64,000 bases of DNA from FEN-1297 sp963834015 (GTDB lineage: Bacteria; Bacteroidota; Ignavibacteria; Ignavibacteriales; Ignavibacteriaceae), in NCBI GenBank assembly GCA_963834015.1, contig CAWIAG010000003.1:434001-498000 (forward strand), given 5' to 3'. The translations under genes were made by a program, and so were the position numbers. Positions within the stretch are counted from its first letter, which is position 1. Each line of letters opens with the position of its first letter. This document shows positions 54,560 through 64,000 of this stretch, in pieces. The notes under the pieces were generated by a model. It did not search any database and was not told where the DNA came from. It saw nothing but the letters and a program-made list of their open reading frames with translations.

Positions 54560-55606
54560 ATGAAAACTGCGATATTCCTTATTTCTTTTTTCCTGATATC
54601 TATCAGTTTTAACATGAAATCTTTCAGCCAGTCAATGTTATTCCCGGTTAAAATAGACGGGAAATATGGATACATTGATTCCACAGGTAAAATTGTAATT
54701 CCTCCGAAATTTAACTTTGCATCTTCTTTTTTAAACGGATATGCTGTAATAAAATTGCAAAATCCCGGAATATTAAGTTTTCTTATCCCGGATAAAACAG
54801 GCTTCATAGATTTGCAAGGTAATGTAAAAATGCTGCCGGAATTCCGCGAACTCAGACCATTTTGTAACGGACTGGCTCTAGCAAAAAAAACAGGTTTTCT
54901 CTTTCTTCCTGATAGTTTTGATTTCATTGATACTGCTATGAATATAATATTGGATTTGGAATATGCTGATGTAGGAAATTTCTCAGACGGGTTAGCCCGA
55001 ATTAAAACTGAAGAATTCCGTTTATTTGAAAGTTCTATTGAAAAATATGGGTTTATAGATCGTCTGGGAAAAATTGTCATCCCTATACAATTTGAAAGTG
55101 CAGGTGAATTTAGTGAAGGCAGGGTAAATGTAACTTTAAATGGTAAAAGAGAATTTGTGGATGTTAATGGTAAAATGGTTATAGAGGCAAAGTATAACAG
55201 GGTTGGTTATTTCTCTATGGGTGTTGCGCCAGTAATGATTGACAGCTTGTGGGGTTATATCGACAAAGAGGGTAATACTAAATTACCTTTTATTTATCAG
55301 GATGCCAGGGCTTTTTCCGATGGTTTAGCGCTTGTCAAACAAGCAGGTAAATGGGGATTCATTGATCTTTCAGGTAATCTTGTCATTCCATGCAAATATG
55401 AAGAAATCTCGAGCTTTTCAGAGGGCCTTTCTGCGGTAAAAATATGCGGTAAGTGGGGCTATATTGATAAAAGCGGTAAACTTGTTATTCAGCCTGAATA
55501 TGAAATTGCATTTCCGTTCGATCACAACAGAGCAGCCGTTAAAGTTGATGACAGGATAGGGTATATAGACCGCGAAGGAAATTATATATGGAACCCGGAA
55601 AAATGA
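54560..55606 (+). CDS. Secreted WG-repeat protein
   Basis: A 348-aa exported protein; the ATG at 54560 is preferred over the upstream GTG at 54551. Signal peptide MKTAIFLISFFLISISF to SFSQ. It contains about seven WG repeats of the form GKYGYIDSTGKIVIPPKF / GLALVKQAGKWGFIDLSGN, each about 40-50 residues, giving a beta-strand repeat fold found in bacterial surface and signalling proteins. No other domain is present. Function unknown; the KWG family often mediates binding. The preceding 298 bp hold no gene and no clearly identifiable promoter. Confidence 0.85.
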   Translation: MKTAIFLISFFLISISFNMKSFSQSMLFPVKIDGKYGYIDSTGKIVIPPKFNFASSFLNGYAVIKLQNPGILSFLIPDKTGFIDLQGNVKMLPEFRELRPFCNGLALAKKTGFLFLPDSFDFIDTAMNIILDLEYADVGNFSDGLARIKTEEFRLFESSIEKYGFIDRLGKIVIPIQFESAGEFSEGRVNVTLNGKREFVDVNGKMVIEAKYNRVGYFSMGVAPVMIDSLWGYIDKEGNTKLPFIYQDARAFSDGLALVKQAGKWGFIDLSGNLVIPCKYEEISSFSEGLSAVKICGKWGYIDKSGKLVIQPEYEIAFPFDHNRAAVKVDDRIGYIDREGNYIWNPEK

Positions 55607-55691
55607 ACTTCTTATTAAATGTAAAATTTTATTACGATAATATTTTATAACGGGTTATTATTAATAATTCAATTCTGTACAAAAAATTTTT

Positions 55692-57140
55692 CTACTTCGT
55701 TGTAAACTTCAAAACCCAGTCGCCTATAGTTTGAAGAGCAATTGGTGAAATAGTTTCCTGGATTTTCATATATTCTGCAGGGCTTCCGGTTTCCGCAGTT
55801 TGAAATAAGTGATTTAATCCGGGTATTTCTTTTATCTCAAAATTTTTATTTCCGCCTTTTTCAAGAGCTTTCTTAATTGAGGCAAGATTCTCATCGGGTA
55901 AGACTTGCAAATCTTTAGAACCGTTTAAGGCAAGTACCGGGCATTTTACCTTTTCCAGCGCCGGGGCGGGATCATAGCTTATAAAATACCTGTACCATGG
56001 ACTCATCATTAATTTCATCTCACGCTGAAATGCAGACTTAGGATTCCGTATTTCCGCTTTTTCAGTTTTATCGAGACTGTTATAATTCTCAAAATAGATT
56101 ATTCGAAGTTCTTCAGCAATATCAAGACTGTCCCCGCCGGCTTTAATTACACGGTACATTTTTTTGTTCAGTTCGATACTTTTTTTTATTCTCTCTTCCG
56201 GATAGCCCTCGGTTTTTGCCATTCTTTCGCTTTGCATGCTTAAAAGTTCATCTCCCGGCACACCCTGGCCTGCCATTAAAACAATGAATGCGACTTCATT
56301 AGTTCCTGATGCAACCATAGGCGCGATTATGCCTCCTTCATTGTGGCCGATAAGCCCGATTTTAGTTGAATCTATTTTATTCACGCTTTTTAAATACTTT
56401 ATTCCCGCCAGAACATCATTAGAAAAATCCTTAGTTGTTGACGCGGCATAATTTCCGGTAGATTCACCAATGCCTCTTTTATCAACCCGTAAAACAGCAA
56501 TACCTCTGCGGGTTAGATAATCGGCCAGAACAAGAAATATTTTATGTCCCGATATTTCTTCATTGCGGTTATACGGACCCGAGCCCGGGATTAAAATTAC
56601 CGCTGCAAAAGGCCTGCCTTTTTTGGGCAATGTTAAAGTACCACCTAGTTTAACATCCGCAGTTTTATTATAATAAATTACATCTTCAACTTCATATGGA
56701 AAAGGCGGCACAGGCTCCTGAGAGTGCTTAATTTCTTCAACCTTATCAATTTTTTTTATTGAAAGAGGTATTGTAAATCCGCTTTGATGCCAGTTTCCTT
56801 CAAAAGTAATGCTGTCCGAGTTATATTTCCCTTCATAGTATGCGGAAATCGTGTCAACCTCAAGTTTTAAATTGCTGCCGTTAAAAGTTATATTATTTAC
56901 AGGGATGCCTTTCACTTTCTGATCAGGGCTGGCCATTTCAGCTTTTAATTGATTGTTTTGATCACCTGATATTGTAAAAACTATGCGAAGAGCATTTCCA
57001 TTAAATTTTAGGATACCCTGCCAGGTCCCCAAAATTTCGCTATTTGAAATTAATGTCATCGAAGCGGGATAAGAGTATGAAATTAGTCCGCAATTCAGAA
57101 TAAAAGTGCATACTAGAAATAATCTGTAGAATGATTTCAT
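55692..57140 (-). CDS. Secreted alpha/beta hydrolase with N-terminal beta domain
   Basis: A 482-aa exported hydrolase. Start chosen at the ATG of MKSFYRLFLVCTFILNCG; a longer frame from 57173 adds 11 residues before the signal. An N-terminal beta-rich domain (about residues 35-145; ILGTWQGILKFNGNALRIVF, YEGKYNSDSITFEGNW) precedes an alpha/beta hydrolase (about 165-482) with oxyanion region LIPGSGPYNR, nucleophile GLIGHNEGGIIAP (the residue in the Ser position is Asn), acid LNGSKDLQVLPDEN and His in GLNHLFQ. The usual G-x-S-x-G elbow reads GHNEGG here: S is replaced, so catalysis by the standard Ser mechanism is doubtful, although similar GHSEGG proteins are active. Divergent from the next gene. 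Confidence 0.78.
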   Translation of the reverse strand: MKSFYRLFLVCTFILNCGLISYSYPASMTLISNSEILGTWQGILKFNGNALRIVFTISGDQNNQLKAEMASPDQKVKGIPVNNITFNGSNLKLEVDTISAYYEGKYNSDSITFEGNWHQSGFTIPLSIKKIDKVEEIKHSQEPVPPFPYEVEDVIYYNKTADVKLGGTLTLPKKGRPFAAVILIPGSGPYNRNEEISGHKIFLVLADYLTRRGIAVLRVDKRGIGESTGNYAASTTKDFSNDVLAGIKYLKSVNKIDSTKIGLIGHNEGGIIAPMVASGTNEVAFIVLMAGQGVPGDELLSMQSERMAKTEGYPEERIKKSIELNKKMYRVIKAGGDSLDIAEELRIIYFENYNSLDKTEKAEIRNPKSAFQREMKLMMSPWYRYFISYDPAPALEKVKCPVLALNGSKDLQVLPDENLASIKKALEKGGNKNFEIKEIPGLNHLFQTAETGSPAEYMKIQETISPIALQTIGDWVLKFTTK

Positions 57141-57460
57141 TTTAAATAACCTATTATGCATAGTTTTTAACAATAGTTCCTTAAGCAGGCTTTTATAATC
57201 AGTTATTAATTAAACGTCTGTACTATATTAAAATAATTTTTAACACTATGCCATATCCCTATAACAATTTTCTTTTAATAGCTTTTGCACCGGTCAATAT
57301 TAGAATTTATTCTTTTAACCTCTGTTTATTAGATTTATTTTCAGTTAAATCAGGTTAAAATTTGAATATAATTGAAACATTCAATAGCTTCACATCGCTA
57401 CCTTTGAACAAAGATTTTCTAATGTACTTAAAACGGAAATTGTAAAAGGAGACTTATTAA

Positions 57461-60034
57461 ATGACAAATAACTTACAGGACGTAAAATCTTTTGTACTAA
57501 TATTCATACTATTATCCGCCAATATAATATTTGCATCAAATAAGTACAAAAAAGAACTTAAAGTTCATTTTAAAGGAGATTCAAAAATTGAAGTGGGCAA
57601 CGCTTATGTGGGAATGGAATTTCATCATAGCAGCATAATGCCGCAAAGAATAAGTTTCTATTACCCGGTTGCAAACAGCATCGATTTAAGCACAGATTAC
57701 TGGAGAAGAGATACTACCTTTGTTATGTCGGCAGGATTGAAAATTGGAAACGGCAAAAAAGAATGGCTCGGAAACCGGCAATTCGAATATGATCTGACCC
57801 CTTACTCAGTATCCTTTTTTAAATCCGATAATAAAAAATCAATTAATGTAAATTACGAGTTTTGTAAAGATAAACCGGCAGCGGTTATAACATACGTATT
57901 TACAAATCTTGATCACCAAAAAGCTGAATTTGAATTCTATACGCACCTTGAATTATCTCTTAAAACATGTCAAACATATGCTTTAATGGATTCGGCATCA
58001 ACAGAGTTTGATAAAACGGGAAGAACCATATATGCCAACTTTAATAAAAAAGAAACGCAGTACGCACAGGTTTTTGTATCAAACGGCGGATTAATACCTT
58101 CAAGCTTTAATACTACGGGTAATCTAAATTCATCCTATATTCCGGATAAAGATTTATGGTTTTCAAATGATACTGCTTTACCGGGCAGTGTCTTAACGAA
58201 AAAGAAACCCGGAATTCCTGCGGCAGAGTATGTTTATAAAAAAGAATTATTGCCCGGACAGAAAATGATTATTGTTCAAATTATCGGTTCATCCAATCAG
58301 GATGAAGGGAAAAACATTGTGAAGTATCTCTTAACGAATTACCAAAGGGAAGTGAAAAATTACGAAGATTACATAATTGGCAAATCATACCTGGAAAGCG
58401 CCTGGTCTACAGGTGATAAGTCAATCGATCACTCTGCTCATTGGGCAAAGGCTATACTCGCGGCTAATCAGCATTACATTAATGGAGATATTTCACCCAT
58501 GCCTTGCCCCGCCGAGTATAATTTTTATTTCACACACGATGTACTGCTTACGGATCTTGCCGCGGTCAATTTTGACCTACCAAGAGTAAAAAAAGATTTA
58601 AAGTTTATAGCAGGTCATTCTGATTCAAATAAAGTTATTCCCCATGCTTATTATTGGAGAGATTCTTCATTTGTCACCGAACTGGCAGCATCGGATAACT
58701 GGAATAATTTCTGGTTTGTTATAACTGCCGCAAGTTATTTAAGGCATTCAGGTGATAAAGCATTTTTGCAATTTCTATACCCGTATCTTTCCAAAAGTAT
58801 AAGTAATGCAATGAAGACTAAAAAGGACGACAATGTAATGTGGTCTTACCGCCCTGACTGGTGGGATATAGGAAACAACTTCGGGCCAAGGGCCTATATG
58901 ACGATACTTTTTTCAAAGGCGCTTAAGGATTTCAACTTTATTTCTTCAGAGCTGGGTGAAAATACAGTTAAATTATCAGCGAATGATGACCTTTCGAATA
59001 AAATGGAAGCGCAGGTAGTTAATAAGTTTTGGGACTATAAGAAAAATTATTTGATGAATTATTTAAATGACGGCTCTGAAGACCCGCATTATTATGTAGG
59101 CTCATTGATGGCTGCCAATTTCAATATGCTTGATGCAAAACGTACAGATGAATTATTGCAAACCGCAAAAGACGTTTTACTTGATAAGAAACTTGGAATT
59201 TATACAGCTTTCCCGATGGATTTTACTAAATACGAAAAACTTCTGGGATTCAGCGACGAGGTTGGCATGCCTTATTATTATTTTAACGGCGGCATCTGGC
59301 CCCAGGATAATGCCTGGTATGCGCTCGCATTGTCTAAAAACGGACGGAAGTTGGAAGCTTTGGACTTTGTAAAAACTACAATGACACTTGAAGGAATTAT
59401 CAGCGGGCCTAACGGTCAGCCTGCTATGTATGAAGTTAGGACACCTGATAAAAATGACCCGGCTATTTATGGTATTATAGATAAGCCTCAATTTATGTGG
59501 GCAGGAGGGTGGTTTTTATATACCCTCTATCATCTTTATGGTATTGATGAAAATGACTGGAATATAAGCTTTAATCCGTTCCTGATATCTTCACAAAAAT
59601 CATGTTCTTTCTCTTTGTGTGCGCAGGGTGATACACTGAACATTAAAATTGATGGGAAAGGTAAATATATCAGGTCAATTAAATATGATAATAAAACAGC
59701 GTATTCTGCTGTAATTCCTAAGCAATTAAACGGTACAAAAAATATTCACTTAACTTTAGGCCGTCCGGAATTTCCATACGTAATAGAAATGAGTTCAGAA
59801 TTACTTAATTCAACCTTTGACCTCAAACAGAAAAAAATGGAAGTTAAATTAAGTTCTTTTGCAGGCCATAAAACAAATGTAAAAATCATTTCACCATATA
59901 ATCCAAAAGCAGTGTTCTTAAATGGAAAGCTGATAACAACAGGTTTGCTGACTGAAAAAATTGATAATATTTATTTTCTTACAATTAATTCAATTGCATC
60001 GGAGAATGTTGATATTATTAATATAGAATTCTGA
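57461..60034 (+). CDS. Exported six-hairpin glycosidase-like protein
   Basis: An 857-aa exported protein with ribosome binding site AAAGGAGA. Signal peptide SFVLIFILLSANIIFASN. A beta-sandwich N-terminal part (about residues 30-290; AYVGMEFHHSSIMPQRISFY) is followed by a helix-rich (alpha/alpha)6 region (about 310-690) with STGDKSIDHSAHWAKAIL, FYFTHDVLLTDLAAVNF, NNFWFVITAASYLRHSGD, SYRPDWWDIGNNFGPRAY and NGGIWPQDNAWYALALSK. The sandwich-plus-barrel order is that of GH15/63/65/94-type enzymes and glycogen-debranching C-domains. An upstream TTAAACGT half-site (57210-57217) resembles half of the LacI operator. Possible exo-glycosidase; specificity not assignable. Confidence 0.7.
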   Translation: MTNNLQDVKSFVLIFILLSANIIFASNKYKKELKVHFKGDSKIEVGNAYVGMEFHHSSIMPQRISFYYPVANSIDLSTDYWRRDTTFVMSAGLKIGNGKKEWLGNRQFEYDLTPYSVSFFKSDNKKSINVNYEFCKDKPAAVITYVFTNLDHQKAEFEFYTHLELSLKTCQTYALMDSASTEFDKTGRTIYANFNKKETQYAQVFVSNGGLIPSSFNTTGNLNSSYIPDKDLWFSNDTALPGSVLTKKKPGIPAAEYVYKKELLPGQKMIIVQIIGSSNQDEGKNIVKYLLTNYQREVKNYEDYIIGKSYLESAWSTGDKSIDHSAHWAKAILAANQHYINGDISPMPCPAEYNFYFTHDVLLTDLAAVNFDLPRVKKDLKFIAGHSDSNKVIPHAYYWRDSSFVTELAASDNWNNFWFVITAASYLRHSGDKAFLQFLYPYLSKSISNAMKTKKDDNVMWSYRPDWWDIGNNFGPRAYMTILFSKALKDFNFISSELGENTVKLSANDDLSNKMEAQVVNKFWDYKKNYLMNYLNDGSEDPHYYVGSLMAANFNMLDAKRTDELLQTAKDVLLDKKLGIYTAFPMDFTKYEKLLGFSDEVGMPYYYFNGGIWPQDNAWYALALSKNGRKLEALDFVKTTMTLEGIISGPNGQPAMYEVRTPDKNDPAIYGIIDKPQFMWAGGWFLYTLYHLYGIDENDWNISFNPFLISSQKSCSFSLCAQGDTLNIKIDGKGKYIRSIKYDNKTAYSAVIPKQLNGTKNIHLTLGRPEFPYVIEMSSELLNSTFDLKQKKMEVKLSSFAGHKTNVKIISPYNPKAVFLNGKLITTGLLTEKIDNIYFLTINSIASENVDIINIEF

Positions 60035-60155
60035 TTAGAAAAGAATTAAGTCATCTTATCGTAGCGCTGAATTATTAGTTTATTTATAAAAGATTAATAG
60101 GTATCAAAGGTGTACACTTTATTTTACGCCTCCTATAAATAATTCTAATTCAAGA

Positions 60156-62447
60156 TCATTTGAGTAACAGCAATTTCTTTGTTTGAACAAAATTACCAGC
60201 CTGCATTCTATAAAAATATATTCCGCTGGATAACTTACTACCCGAGAATTGCACTGAATAATTACCTGCAAATTGCTGTTCATTAACCAACGTTGCAACT
60301 TCTTTCCCCAAAACATCATAGACCTTAATTGTAACTAAACTTGTTTTAGGAAGTGAGTAGTTTATTATAGTTGATGGGTTAAAGGGGTTGGGATAATTCT
60401 GCTGCAGAGAAAAACTTGCCGGTGATTTGTCCTGTTTACCGGTTACGCCCGTAATCATTTCCGAAATTGGTCTCATCCAAACGCCGCTGCCATAAGTTCC
60501 GGCAAAGAGATTTGTTCCGCTTACAGCAAGTGAGGTAACTTCTTCGTTGTTTGGCAAGCCCGTATTAACTGCTGTCCAATTTGTTCCACTGTTCGTTGAA
60601 AGAAAAACGCCTCCACTAGTTCCCGCAAATAGATTCGTATTGCTAACCGCAAACGAATAAACAAAACCATATGGCAAACCGGAATCAACTGCTGTCCAAC
60701 TTATTCCATTGTTTGTGGAACGATACACACCATATGCAAATACATGGATGGGTATGTCTGTCGGATAACTCTTAATTGTCCCTGCGAAATAGTTCATCCC
60801 GCTTGTTCCATTAGGGATAACAGCTACCGTAGTAAAAGGGGTACCGGGCAAACCTGAATCACTTTGAGTCCAGTTTGTTCCATTATTTGTTGAAATAAAA
60901 ATTTCGCCTAAACCTCCTACTAAAATATTTGTCCCGCCCGGGCCTTCAGCAAATGAACCGTAATACCCGGAGCCAAATAAACTCGTATGGGCCCAGCTTG
61001 CGCCATTGTTGGTCGAAATAAGAAATCCCCCTGCACTATTAGGCGCTCCGGCAAATATATTTATCCCGCCCGTGCCATTGGGAGCGGCACCAATAAACGA
61101 TGCCTCAGGTAAATCCAGCGAACTATCCCAGCTTGTTCCATTATTAGTTGAAAGGTATATATTTTTTTCGGTTCCGGCAAAGATATATCTTCCGCCTGAA
61201 TCACCGGTGGTTACAGCAAGAGAATTTACATTATAGTAATTCAAACCTTTATTGATTGCAGTCCAGTTTATTCCGTTAGTGGTATAAATGAAAACGCCGC
61301 CATTAGTACCAGCGAAAATTTCCGCAAGAGTTGTTCCTATCCCGGATATTGCTATGGTGTTAGCAGCGAGCGATAGAACATTAGCGAACGGCAAACCTGA
61401 ATTAACAGACGACCAACTGGTACCATAGTTAGTTGAAAGATAAACACCAGCCTGGGTACCTGCAAAGATATTTGCCCCGCGGGGTCCATTTGGTGTATAG
61501 TTCGGTCTGTAAGAAATTGTTTGCACTAAATTGTTAGTCAGGCCCGAATCAACAACTGTCCAGCTTATTCCATTATTTGTTGAAAGGAAAACGCCGCCGC
61601 CCTGATTATTGTTAGCTGAGTCCGGATACATCCCTGCATAGACGTTCACTCCGCCAGTGTCATTCGGGATGGCAGCAAGCGATAAACATCCACCGGTAGA
61701 TGTATTATTCAAATCAAGTTGTGTCCAGCTTGTTCCGTTGTTGGTAGATAGGGCAATACCTCCCCCTCTGCCTCCATCAGTTGAAAATCCCGCAAAAAGA
61801 TTTGTTCCGCCTGCCCCGTTGGAGGAAACAGCAAACTGGTAATTGTTAATGGTTCCATTCCCGTTCCAAACTGAAGTCCAACTTGTGCCGTTGTTTGTTG
61901 AACGATAAATTCCGGCGTAAGTCCCCGCAAATAAATTTGTATCACCTGTCCCTGTGGGACTGACAAAAAGCGAAGAGACATACATACCATTAGAGATTGA
62001 CAGGCCATTATTAACCGGAGTCCAATTTGTTCCGTTATTGGTTGAAAGAAAAATTCCGCCGTCATAAGTTCCCGCAAACAGATTTTTGCCGTTAGCTGCA
62101 ATCGAAGAAATTACATTGTTCGTCAAACCTGAAGTATCTGCATTCCAGCTTGTTCCGTTATTTGTTGAAATATAAATTCCACCGCCGTTAGTCCCGCAAA
62201 AAAGATCACCTGTAACGCCCATAGCAAGTGACAAAACCGGATAGCCCGGCAGGCCCGTATTCGCCGGTGTCCAGCTCGTCCCATTGTTAGTGGACAGATA
62301 CACGCCTACGCCAATACCGGCAAAGAGGAAAGTGCCATTAAAGGCTAAACACTTAACATTGCCTCCGTAAGGCCCGTTTGTTTGTACCCACTGTGCATTA
62401 ACTGTAACAAACAAAAGAACGATAAGAAACAATAACTTTCTGCACAT
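60156..62447 (-). CDS. Secreted long Asp-box repeat protein with type IX tail
   Basis: A 763-aa exported protein. Signal MCRKLLFLIVLLFVTVNAQW. About fourteen copies of a 45-50 residue unit with core LFAGT-x-GGVFLSTNNGTSWT and GLPNNxVxSLA, i.e. Asp-box/BNR blades as in sialidase or photosystem II assembly-factor-like propellers; the count implies one or two propellers. The end is NYPNPFNPSTIINYSLPK plus conserved strands, the type IX sorting signal. No catalytic residues were identified. The near-identical codons of the repeated units make this prone to repeat-length change or assembly error. No neighbours on its strand. Confidence 0.85.
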   Translation of the reverse strand: MCRKLLFLIVLLFVTVNAQWVQTNGPYGGNVKCLAFNGTFLFAGIGVGVYLSTNNGTSWTPANTGLPGYPVLSLAMGVTGDLFCGTNGGGIYISTNNGTSWNADTSGLTNNVISSIAANGKNLFAGTYDGGIFLSTNNGTNWTPVNNGLSISNGMYVSSLFVSPTGTGDTNLFAGTYAGIYRSTNNGTSWTSVWNGNGTINNYQFAVSSNGAGGTNLFAGFSTDGGRGGGIALSTNNGTSWTQLDLNNTSTGGCLSLAAIPNDTGGVNVYAGMYPDSANNNQGGGVFLSTNNGISWTVVDSGLTNNLVQTISYRPNYTPNGPRGANIFAGTQAGVYLSTNYGTSWSSVNSGLPFANVLSLAANTIAISGIGTTLAEIFAGTNGGVFIYTTNGINWTAINKGLNYYNVNSLAVTTGDSGGRYIFAGTEKNIYLSTNNGTSWDSSLDLPEASFIGAAPNGTGGINIFAGAPNSAGGFLISTNNGASWAHTSLFGSGYYGSFAEGPGGTNILVGGLGEIFISTNNGTNWTQSDSGLPGTPFTTVAVIPNGTSGMNYFAGTIKSYPTDIPIHVFAYGVYRSTNNGISWTAVDSGLPYGFVYSFAVSNTNLFAGTSGGVFLSTNSGTNWTAVNTGLPNNEEVTSLAVSGTNLFAGTYGSGVWMRPISEMITGVTGKQDKSPASFSLQQNYPNPFNPSTIINYSLPKTSLVTIKVYDVLGKEVATLVNEQQFAGNYSVQFSGSKLSSGIYFYRMQAGNFVQTKKLLLLK

Positions 62448-63241
62448 AAATTACCTCTGTTAGTATAATTTATTGAAAAGTATAAATCCTTTTGATAGTG
62501 AGTATAAATTTAATATAAGATTTATAAATAGACATTTGTGGATTTATTTGTCAAATATTTTTATAATACTATTAAAACAAGTATTGTGCCAAAATTATTT
62601 CAAATATAATTAAAGCTATATATTAGTAAAACATTACGATTCTTTCTATTTTATTATAAAATTTTTTTTTTCGTGAGTTAATGTTGTTTACTCTAATTAT
62701 CAATTTTCTGACAGCCTATCAGTTATTTGATAACAAATATTAAACTGGATATCTAAATGTAAACTGATGTAAATTATTAACGGGCCTTTCTTCAATTCTC
62801 ACGAACCAATATTTATAATTGCAATTACTTTAACGGAAATACCCAAGCAAAAAACTTATTCTGTTTTGATTTGGAAGTATGACCGCATTGCTCTAAAAAA
62901 AACAATAATCACATTATAAAGAATATAATACCCTTCGGATATATTAAATAATGTTAAAAATATTGATACTTTATTTTCCAAACGATGATGAATTATTCAT
63001 AGTTTTCAAGAGGGATGGCGCAGTAAAAATATAACTTGTCGGCATATTGATATTAGAACATAAATATATTTATTTTAGAACGTAAATATCCCAGTTTTAA
63101 CAGAATCTTTCTTAAATAATTTGTTAACTCACGTACAAAAAATACTTAATTCCAAAAGGAAACACAGCATACTGATTATTTTTACAAACTGAAACCAAAC
63201 TAATTTTACTTAAGGTTGAGAAATAATCAGAAAGATTGTGA
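62448..63241. other. Non-coding 0.8 kb between divergent genes
   Basis: No gene is supported on either strand. Two features stand out: the 10-mer CGTGAGTTAA (62672-62681) and its exact reverse complement TTAACTCACG (63124-63133), each next to a T- or A-run; and a 15-mer direct repeat TTAGAAC(A/G)TAAATAT at 63052 and 63075. Promoters for both flanking genes should lie here. Confidence 0.45.
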
Positions 63242-64000
63242 ATGATTTTTAAATATCTGCTTCTAACAATACTATTCTTTTCTATTTTATATCTTCCTTT
63301 TGCGTTTTCACAACCTTCGGAAACTATTACCTTAAGAGGATTTGTTTACGATAAATCTACCGGTGAAACGCTTATAGGCGCAAGCGTATATATTCATGGC
63401 AGCCAGCTTGGATGCAGCACGAATAATAACGGCTATTTTGTCATATTGAATGTCCCAGCCGGCAGGCAAAAAATAGTTGTCAGCTTTATTGGTTATGATA
63501 ACACGGTAAAAGAAATAAATACATCTAATGAAAAACAAATACTTAAAATTTACCTTGTTCCGACAGCTTATAAATTGGGTGAAGTACTTGTAAAAGGCGA
63601 TTCCGTTAATATCGCAGATAAACTATATGCTAAGCCGCTTTCAACTATAGAAATGAATTCCAAACAGGTAAATGAGATTCCAAAAGTTGTCGAAGCCGAT
63701 TTGCTCCGTGCGCTTCAATCAATGCCCGGGATAACTGCAATTTCTGATTTTTCATCCGCAATATATGTTCGGGGAGGAACACCGGACCAGAACCTTTACC
63801 TTGTCGATGGCACGGAAATATATAATCCCGAACACGCTTTCGGAATATTTTCAACTTTTAATACAAACGCAATCAAGAAAGTCGATGTTTCCAAAGGAGG
63901 ATTCGGAGCGGAGTATGGCGACAGACTTTCATCAGTAATTGATGTTACCAATCTGGACGGCAACAGGAATAATCTTGAGGGTAATATTAACATAAGCCTT
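63242..64000 (+). CDS. TonB-dependent receptor, 3'-truncated by the window end
   Basis: An open frame of 253 codons from ATG 63242 to the edge. Signal peptide (FKYLLLTILFFSILYLPFAF), carboxypeptidase regulatory-like domain (about residues 27-115; LRGFVYDKSTGETLIGASVY, LNVPAGRQKIVVSFIGYD), plug domain (about 140-253; VVEADLLRALQSMPGITAI, YVRGGTPDQNLYLVDGTEIYN, GFGAEYGDRLSSVIDV). The plug order matches the receptor at 30787, but the two share only the family pattern. The reading frame was found directly in the sequence; smaller frames on the opposite strand are shadows of it. Barrel and partner genes lie outside the window. Confidence 0.88.
   Translation, partial: MIFKYLLLTILFFSILYLPFAFSQPSETITLRGFVYDKSTGETLIGASVYIHGSQLGCSTNNNGYFVILNVPAGRQKIVVSFIGYDNTVKEINTSNEKQILKIYLVPTAYKLGEVLVKGDSVNIADKLYAKPLSTIEMNSKQVNEIPKVVEADLLRALQSMPGITAISDFSSAIYVRGGTPDQNLYLVDGTEIYNPEHAFGIFSTFNTNAIKKVDVSKGGFGAEYGDRLSSVIDVTNLDGNRNNLEGNINISL

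Noticed and set aside
63332..63993. Three small minus-strand frames at the window end
   Set aside because: They are antisense shadows of the truncated TonB receptor, which has a signal peptide, regulatory domain and plug in continuous frame.
1..64000. CRISPR arrays, rRNA genes, transposase genes
   Set aside because: None seen: no regularly spaced direct repeats of CRISPR type (the 178-bp tandem is too long and the copies diverge), no rRNA-like stretches, and no transposase motif in any frame.

Overview
The window looks like a chromosome segment from a member of the Ignavibacteria/Chlorobi side of the Bacteroidota. It is AT-rich, with a Bacteroidota-type promoter (TTG/TAnnTTTG) and TonB-dependent receptors with a carboxypeptidase-like N-terminal domain. 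Four secreted proteins end in the type IX secretion sorting tail with the NYPNPFNPS/T motif, which is especially common in Ignavibacteria. This assignment is inferred from family features; no database was searched.

Left part (1-12 kb): housekeeping genes. A + strand run holds pyrK (cut by the window edge), pyrD, folC, rho, pdxA, a methyltransferase and an FtsE-like ATPase. A - strand run holds adk, a small secreted protein, tadA and a GNAT acetyltransferase. It ends with a large chemotaxis receptor whose sugar-binding-protein-like sensor is inserted on the cytoplasmic side with its two lobes in swapped order.

Middle-left (12-23.4 kb): an accessory and decaying region. It has two tRNA-Arg genes (TCG and ACG), a tRNA relic split by a 20-bp hairpin, and several copies of a dispersed repeat with a conserved hairpin. 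Gene remnants include a racemase N-terminus, a mannanase-like C-terminus, a phage Gam/Gp157-like gene with two stops, and unrecognised debris. Intact genes here are a proline-iminopeptidase-like hydrolase, a membrane protein, an NtrB/NtrC-type two-component pair, a small secreted protein, a small phage-type ribbon-helix-helix-like protein and a secreted type IX cargo protein.

Middle-right (23.4-53.3 kb): a large, almost entirely + strand carbohydrate locus. It starts with a lipoprotein fusing a starch-binding (CBM20-like) module to a 7TM region and a SpoIIE-type phosphatase. A LacI regulator with a perfect palindrome in its own promoter follows. Next come a zinc dehydrogenase, a duplicated secreted beta-sandwich protein, a TonB-dependent receptor, a 1086-aa secreted partner, a frameshifted PorV-like barrel and a SurA-like chaperone. 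The locus then encodes a complete CUT1 ABC sugar importer (binding protein, two permeases, ATPase at the far end), two GH130 phosphorylase/hydrolase family enzymes, two uncharacterised proteins that are candidate glycosidases, and a GH2 beta-mannosidase. The enzymes point to beta-mannan or manno-oligosaccharides. The layout combines an outer-membrane TonB receptor with an inner-membrane ABC importer and has no recognisable SusD.

Right part (53.3-64 kb): a beta-propeller protein, a WG-repeat protein, an alpha/beta hydrolase, a six-hairpin glycosidase-like protein, a long BNR-like repeat protein with a type IX tail, a roughly 0.8-kb empty stretch, and the start of a second TonB-dependent receptor cut by the window edge.
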